Origin: Aliiroseovarius sp. F47248L
Lineage (GTDB): Bacteria > Pseudomonadota > Alphaproteobacteria > Rhodobacterales > Rhodobacteraceae
Direction of reading: 5' to 3'
NCBI RefSeq assembly: GCF_023016085.1
Contig: NZ_JALKBF010000004.1
Coordinates: forward strand, 1-20,816
DNA length: 20,816 nucleotides
Part shown: piece after piece, positions 17,165 to 20,816 of the stretch
Layout: each line of letters starts with the position of its first letter
Position numbering within the stretch: position 1 is the stretch's first letter
The notes under the pieces: generated by a model
What the model was told of the DNA's origin: nothing
Databases searched by the model: none
The model's input: the letters and a program-made list of their open reading frames with translations, nothing else
Program-made: the position numbers and the translations under genes

Positions 17165-17221
17165 ACCCTGTTCCGCGAACGACAAGTGTCGCGTCAGGCA
17201 AGAACCAAAGCTCTTCTGTGA
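16328..17221 (+). CDS. EamA/DMT-family membrane transporter
   Basis: The 297-residue product from ATG 16328 is a polytopic inner-membrane protein with about ten hydrophobic spans, arranged as two repeats of the EamA domain (about 8-140 and 150-285). Family-like features are FLRGVLTCLMLYGLG in the first repeat, SFLGEPLGWRRLFAILIGFVG at the end of the first repeat, and the matching VIFGEWPDGVTLVGAGIVVA in the second. Members export or import small metabolites such as amino acids, nucleosides or sugars; the substrate here cannot be told. GGAAG at 16319-16323 precedes the chosen start. A TTG at 16250 is in frame but adds a poorly hydrophobic stretch without a ribosome binding site, and ATG 16346 is a possible shorter start. 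The gene lies between the rpoC terminator and the rpsL promoter, and I see no terminator after it. Confidence 0.85.
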   Translation: MSVSDNMKGAAMMAGSMAGYTFNDACMKALSGDVPLSQAVFLRGVLTCLMLYGLGVSLRSLTFRLGRREWKLMLLRSFAEMGATYCFLSALFNMPIANVTAVLQALPLTIALAAWSFLGEPLGWRRLFAILIGFVGVVLIVKPGGDGFTLWSVYALLAVGFITLRDLVVRKMSSTTPSMTVALVASVAITVSFGIASLGVDWAPVTPRSGGLLVLSALFIFMGYLFSVMVMRVGDIGFIAPFRYTGLIWALIIGLVIFGEWPDGVTLVGAGIVVATGLFTLFRERQVSRQARTKALL

Positions 17222-17263
17222 CACCGCAACCATGGGCCTTCAACGCAAAGTCGGGGCTGGCGG

Positions 17264-17292
17264 TTGACAGGGGGCACGACTCCTCATATACG
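17264..17292 (+). promoter_or_regulatory. Promoter of the str operon (rpsL-rpsG-fusA-tuf)
   Basis: A perfect TTGACA (17264-17269) is followed after exactly 17 bases by TATACG (17287-17292), a four-of-six -10 match. Transcription would begin near 17299, about 210 bases before rpsL. It is the best-matching promoter I see in the window and fits a highly expressed ribosomal operon. Confidence 0.75.
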
Positions 17293-17298
17293 CCCACC

Positions 17299-17510
17299 AT
17301 CCAGCTGGGTCTTGCCCGGCATTATCAGAATTGAGGGATCAAGGTCAGCGCTCCTTTTAGGCACTGATCCTCTGTGAACCAACCGCGTCGCTTGCCTCGG
17401 AATGGAAGCGATCGCGGATTTTCGCTTTGCAGACGTGCTCGGCGAAGAAATGCAAACCGCACGGGGACACTCGTGCAAACACATGTGTTGAGAAACGGGA
17501 AAACTGCCCT
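17299..17510 (+). promoter_or_regulatory. Structured rpsL leader
   Basis: The leader holds three stem-loops in a row. The first pairs GAGGGATCA (17333-17341) with TGATCCTC (17365-17372), one base bulged. The second pairs CCGCGTCGCTT (17383-17393) with 17406-17417, 11 bp with one bulged T, followed by ATTTTC. The third pairs GCACG (17459-17463) with CGTGC (17472-17476). The perfect palindrome AACACATGTGTT (17478-17489) follows just before the ribosome binding site GGGA. In E. coli, S7 represses the operon from the rpsL-rpsG gap; here that gap is only 12 bases, so control may have moved to this leader. That is inference. Confidence 0.5.
17402..17491 (+). CDS. Possible 29-codon leader ORF upstream of rpsL
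   Basis: ATG 17402 opens a 29-residue frame (beginning [18 protein letters not shown]) ending with TGA at 17489-17491, 19 bases before the rpsL ATG. Its start lies in the loop of the second leader hairpin. No good ribosome binding site precedes it, so it is probably chance unless conserved. Confidence 0.18.
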   Translation: MEAIADFRFADVLGEEMQTARGHSCKHMC

Positions 17511-17882
17511 ATGCCAACGATCCAACAGCTGATCCGCAAGCCGCGCCAGCCAAAAGTAAAGCGCTCCAAGTCGATGCACCTGGAGTCTTGTCCGCAAAAA
17601 CGTGGCGTTTGTACGCGCGTTTATACAACCACACCGAAAAAGCCGAACTCGGCCATGCGTAAAGTTGCCAAAGTGCGCCTGACCAATGGTTACGAGGTTA
17701 TCAGCTATATCGGTGGTGAAAGCCACAACCTGCAAGAACACTCGGTGGTTCTGATCCGCGGCGGTCGTGTAAAAGACCTTCCGGGTGTGCGTTATCACAT
17801 CGTTCGCGGTGTTCTGGATACCCAGGGCGTCAAAGACCGTAAGCAACGTCGTTCGAAATACGGCGCCAAGCGTCCGAAGTAA
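17511..17882 (+). CDS. rpsL: 30S ribosomal protein S12
   Basis: S12 lies at the decoding centre of the small subunit and controls accuracy of codon reading. The 123-residue product begins [14 protein letters not shown], the invariant S12 start, at ATG 17511; the frame is open further upstream but that extension is not S12. The streptomycin-response lysines K43 ([10 protein letters not shown]) and K88 (GGRVKDLPG) are both wild type, predicting no rpsL-based resistance. D89, the residue methylthiolated by RimO in E. coli, is present. rpsG follows after 12 bases. Confidence 0.99.
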   Translation: MPTIQQLIRKPRQPKVKRSKSMHLESCPQKRGVCTRVYTTTPKKPNSAMRKVAKVRLTNGYEVISYIGGESHNLQEHSVVLIRGGRVKDLPGVRYHIVRGVLDTQGVKDRKQRRSKYGAKRPK

Positions 17883-17894
17883 GGAGATCCGGGA

Positions 17895-18365
17895 ATGTCT
17901 CGTCGTCACGCCGCTGAAAAGCGCGAAATCCTGCCCGACGCCAAATTTGGCGATCGTGTGCTGAGCAAGTTCATGAACAACCTGATGATCGACGGTAAGA
18001 AGTCGGTTGCAGAAAAAATCGTCTATAACGCGCTGGATCGCGTAGAAGACAAGATCAAGCGTGCGCCCGTGGAAGTGTTCCACGAAGCGCTGGACAACAT
18101 CAAACCGTCAGTCGAAGTTCGTTCGCGTCGTGTTGGTGGTGCCACCTATCAGGTTCCGGTCGAAGTTCGCCCTGAGCGCCGTGAAGCTTTGGCGATCCGC
18201 TGGCTGATCACCGCCGCCCGTAACCGCAATGAAAACACGATGGAAGAACGCCTTGCTGGTGAGCTTCTGGATGCCGTGAACTCGCGCGGGACTGCCGTTA
18301 AGAAACGCGAAGACACCCACAAAATGGCCGACGCCAACAAAGCGTTCAGCCATTATCGCTGGTAA
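17895..18365 (+). CDS. rpsG: 30S ribosomal protein S7
   Basis: S7 starts assembly of the 30S head and contacts tRNA at the E site. The 156-residue product starts [15 protein letters not shown] and contains the family signature [15 protein letters not shown] (about 33-47). It keeps the normal length. GGAG (17883-17886) overlaps the end of rpsL and is eight bases from ATG 17895, which suggests translational coupling. fusA follows after 21 bases. Confidence 0.98.
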   Translation: MSRRHAAEKREILPDAKFGDRVLSKFMNNLMIDGKKSVAEKIVYNALDRVEDKIKRAPVEVFHEALDNIKPSVEVRSRRVGGATYQVPVEVRPERREALAIRWLITAARNRNENTMEERLAGELLDAVNSRGTAVKKREDTHKMADANKAFSHYRW

Positions 18366-18386
18366 AGCCAAGGAAGGAAGACACCC

Positions 18387-20504
18387 ATGGCACGCGACTA
18401 TCCTCTCGACCGTTATCGCAACTTCGGCATTATGGCGCATATCGACGCGGGTAAAACCACCTGCTCGGAACGCATCCTGTTCTACACCGGTAAATCCCAC
18501 AACCTTGGTGAAGTGCACGATGGTGCAGCCACCATGGACTGGATGGAGCAGGAGCAGGAACGCGGTATCACCATCACTTCGGCTGCCACCACCACTTTCT
18601 GGGAACGCACCGAAGATGGCGAAACTGCTGACACGCCAAAGCACCGTCTGAACATCATCGACACCCCCGGCCACGTTGACTTCACCATTGAGGTCGAGCG
18701 TTCGCTGGCGGTTCTCGATGGTGCCGTTTGTGTTCTTGACGCCAACGCTGGTGTCGAACCGCAAACCGAAACCGTTTGGCGTCAGGCTGACCGCTACAAG
18801 GTTCCGCGCATGGTGTTCGTCAACAAGATGGACAAGATCGGCGCTGACTTCTTCAACTGTGTTCGTATGATTGAAGACCGTACCGGCGCACGTGCCGTTC
18901 CCGTTGGTATTCCGATCGGGGCCGAGAACGAGCTGGAAGGTCTTGTTGACCTTGTCACCATGGAAGAATGGCTGTGGCAGGGCGAAGACCTTGGCGCATC
19001 TTGGATCAAAGCTCCGATCCGCGACAGCCTGAAAGACATGGCCGACGAATGGCGTGGCAAGATGATCGAAGCGGCCGTCGAAGAAGATGACGACGCGATG
19101 ATGGAATACCTTGAAGGCAACGAGCCGGATGTCCCGACCCTGCGCAAACTGCTGCGCAAGGGGACACTGGCCCTGCACTTCGTTCCGGTTCTTGGTGGTT
19201 CGGCCTTCAAGAACAAAGGTGTTCAACCGTTGCTGAACGCTGTGATCGACTATCTGCCCAGCCCAAAGGACGTTGTCGACTATATGGGCTTCAAACCCGG
19301 CGACGAAACCGAAACCCGTAACATTCCGCGTCGTGCGGACGATGATATGGCGTTCTCGGGCCTGGCGTTCAAAATCATGAACGACCCCTTCGTTGGCTCG
19401 CTGACCTTTACCCGCATCTACTCGGGCGTCCTGAACAAAGGCGACACGCTTTTGAACTCGACCAAAGGTAAGAAAGAGCGCGTTGGCCGGATGATGATGA
19501 TGCACTCGAACGAACGTGAAGAGATCACGGAAGCGTTTGCGGGCGACATCATTGCGCTGGCAGGTCTGAAAGACACCACCACAGGTGACACGCTTTGCGC
19601 CGTTAATGACCCGGTGGTTCTGGAAACCATGACCTTCCCGGATCCAGTGATCGAAATCGCGGTTGAGCCCAAAACCAAGGCTGACCAAGAGAAAATGTCG
19701 CAAGGTCTGGCCCGTTTGGCAGCAGAAGACCCGTCCTTCCGTGTGGAAACTGACATCGAAAGCGGTCAGACCATCATGAAGGGTATGGGCGAACTTCATC
19801 TGGACATTCTGGTGGACCGTCTGAAGCGCGAATTCAAAGTGGAAGCCAACATCGGCGCCCCGCAGGTTGCGTATCGCGAGACGATTTCGAAAGAGGTCGA
19901 GCATACCTACACCCACAAGAAACAGTCGGGTGGTTCGGGTCAGTACGCCGAGGTGAAGATGATCATCTCGCCGACCGAAGCTGGCGAAGGTTATTCGTTC
20001 GAAAGCCGCATCGTTGGTGGTGCTGTTCCGAAGGAATACATCCCCGGTGTTGAAAAAGGCATCAATTCGGTTATGGACAGCGGCCCGTTGGCTGGCTTCC
20101 CCGTGATCGACTTCAAGGTTGCCCTGATCGACGGTAAATTCCACGATGTTGACTCGTCGGTTCTGGCGTTTGAAATCGCAGGCCGTATGTGTATGCGCGA
20201 AGGTATGCGTTTGGCTGGCGCCAAGCTGCTTGAGCCGATTATGAAGGTGGAAGTTATCACGCCCGAGGAATACACCGGTGGCATCATCGGCGATCTGACT
20301 TCGCGTCGTGGTCAGGTGTCGGGTCAAGAGCCACGCGGAAACGCGATTGCAATTGACGCCAACGTTCCGCTGGCAAACATGTTTGGCTACATCAACACAC
20401 TGCGTTCCATGTCTTCGGGCCGCGCGCAGTTCACGATGCAGTTTTCGCATTACGATCCGGTTCCGCAAAACATCTCGGACGAAATTCAGGCGAAATTCGC
20501 CTAA
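18387..20504 (+). CDS. fusA: Elongation factor G
   Basis: EF-G is the GTPase that drives translocation of tRNA and messenger RNA, and with RRF splits ribosomes after termination. The 705-residue product has the P-loop AHIDAGKT (17-24), switch [13 protein letters not shown] (58-69), DTPGH (92-96) and NKMD (146-149). The remaining domains II-V have normal length, with GMGELHLDI in domain III and [20 protein letters not shown] in domains IV-V. AAGGAAGG about nine bases before ATG 18387 is the ribosome binding site. This is the standard str-operon EF-G, not an EF-G2 paralogue, judged by its place between rpsG and tuf. Confidence 0.99.
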   Translation: MARDYPLDRYRNFGIMAHIDAGKTTCSERILFYTGKSHNLGEVHDGAATMDWMEQEQERGITITSAATTTFWERTEDGETADTPKHRLNIIDTPGHVDFTIEVERSLAVLDGAVCVLDANAGVEPQTETVWRQADRYKVPRMVFVNKMDKIGADFFNCVRMIEDRTGARAVPVGIPIGAENELEGLVDLVTMEEWLWQGEDLGASWIKAPIRDSLKDMADEWRGKMIEAAVEEDDDAMMEYLEGNEPDVPTLRKLLRKGTLALHFVPVLGGSAFKNKGVQPLLNAVIDYLPSPKDVVDYMGFKPGDETETRNIPRRADDDMAFSGLAFKIMNDPFVGSLTFTRIYSGVLNKGDTLLNSTKGKKERVGRMMMMHSNEREEITEAFAGDIIALAGLKDTTTGDTLCAVNDPVVLETMTFPDPVIEIAVEPKTKADQEKMSQGLARLAAEDPSFRVETDIESGQTIMKGMGELHLDILVDRLKREFKVEANIGAPQVAYRETISKEVEHTYTHKKQSGGSGQYAEVKMIISPTEAGEGYSFESRIVGGAVPKEYIPGVEKGINSVMDSGPLAGFPVIDFKVALIDGKFHDVDSSVLAFEIAGRMCMREGMRLAGAKLLEPIMKVEVITPEEYTGGIIGDLTSRRGQVSGQEPRGNAIAIDANVPLANMFGYINTLRSMSSGRAQFTMQFSHYDPVPQNISDEIQAKFA

Positions 20505-20512
20505 TCGAACAA

Positions 20513-20539
20513 GCCGGGCAGGGGATGTCCTTGCCCGGC
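20513..20539 (+). promoter_or_regulatory. Hairpin between fusA and tuf
   Basis: GCCGGGCA (20513-20520) pairs with TGCCCGGC (20532-20539), and inner G-C and G-T pairs can extend the stem. There is no T run, so it is not a classical terminator. It may be a processing or stability element that lets tuf be expressed differently from fusA. Confidence 0.5.
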
Positions 20540-20562
20540 GCTCAGATTAATAGGAGGCCATC

Positions 20563-20816
20563 ATGGCTAAGGAAAAGTTTGAACGCTCCAAACCGCACGT
20601 CAACATCGGCACGATTGGCCACGTTGACCACGGCAAGACGACACTGACGGCTGCGATTACCAAGTATTTTGGTGACTTCAAGGCGTATGATCAGATTGAC
20701 GGCGCGCCGGAAGAGAAAGCACGTGGTATCACGATCTCGACCGCCCACGTTGAGTATGAGACCGACGCGCGTCACTACGCCCATGTCGACTGCCCCGGCC
20801 ACGCTGACTATGTGAA
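20563..20816 (+). CDS. tuf: Elongation factor Tu, N-terminal part (partial)
   Basis: The first 84 codons of a second tuf gene run off the right end. The product begins [20 protein letters not shown] and has the P-loop GHVDHGKT (19-26), switch [15 protein letters not shown] and the start of switch [17 protein letters not shown] (20552-20557) at five-base spacing is an optimal ribosome binding site. It follows fusA by 58 bases, the tufA position of the str operon. Its 3' end lies outside the window, so it cannot be compared with the tuf end at 1-140, which is from the other end of the gene. Confidence 0.98.
   Translation, partial: MAKEKFERSKPHVNIGTIGHVDHGKTTLTAAITKYFGDFKAYDQIDGAPEEKARGITISTAHVEYETDARHYAHVDCPGHADYV

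Noticed and set aside
17427..17510. Longer N-terminus for S12
   Set aside because: It begins with TTG, lacks a ribosome binding site and adds sequence absent from S12 proteins.
1..20816. CRISPR arrays, insertion sequences, toxin-antitoxin or defence genes
   Set aside because: No regularly spaced repeats, transposase, recombinase or recognisable defence proteins are present.

Overview
The window is a bacterial core gene-expression locus. Gene order, protein sequences and the short single-spanning SecE point to an alphaproteobacterium of the Rhodobacteraceae, probably the marine Roseobacter group; the genus cannot be told from this stretch. It runs from the last codons of one tuf gene to the first 84 codons of a second, and joins the tRNA-Trp-secE-nusG-rplKA, rplJL-rpoBC and str (rpsL-rpsG-fusA-tuf) units. 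Nearly all essential genes are on the + strand.

Layout: 1-357 holds the 3' end of tuf, its terminator, then a displaced copy of the tuf stop region with a second terminator. 431-1048 is a membrane-anchored Zc3h12a/NYN-type ribonuclease-like gene, converging on a methyltransferase-like gene (1091-1930, minus strand). 2063-2138 is tRNA-Trp(CCA), followed by secE, nusG, rplK and rplA and a strong terminator at 4419-4444. 4540-6129 is an accessory glycosyltransferase/methyltransferase-like fusion gene lying between rplA and rplJ. 6141-6530 holds a promoter and a long structured leader for rplJ-rplL, followed by rpoB and rpoC with a terminator at 16204-16228. 16328-17221 encodes an EamA/DMT-type transporter. 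17264-17510 holds a near-consensus promoter and structured leader for rpsL-rpsG-fusA-tuf.

The core genes act together. NusG, RpoB and RpoC form and modulate the transcription machinery. L11, L1, L10 and L7/L12 build the L1 stalk and the factor-binding stalk. S12 and S7 belong to the 30S decoding region and head. EF-G and EF-Tu use the stalk during elongation, and SecE belongs to the protein-export channel.

I did not see a new defence, CRISPR or mobile system. The less ordinary material is in the gaps and the accessory genes: the duplicated tuf stop region, the anchored ribonuclease-like protein, the glycosyltransferase fusion, a 12-bp inverted repeat around the rplA terminator, an 11-residue tandem repeat in L10, short open frames in the rplJ, rpoB and rpsL leaders, and palindromes over leaders and the rpoB start. 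All RNA structures and short open frames were read by eye and are untested.
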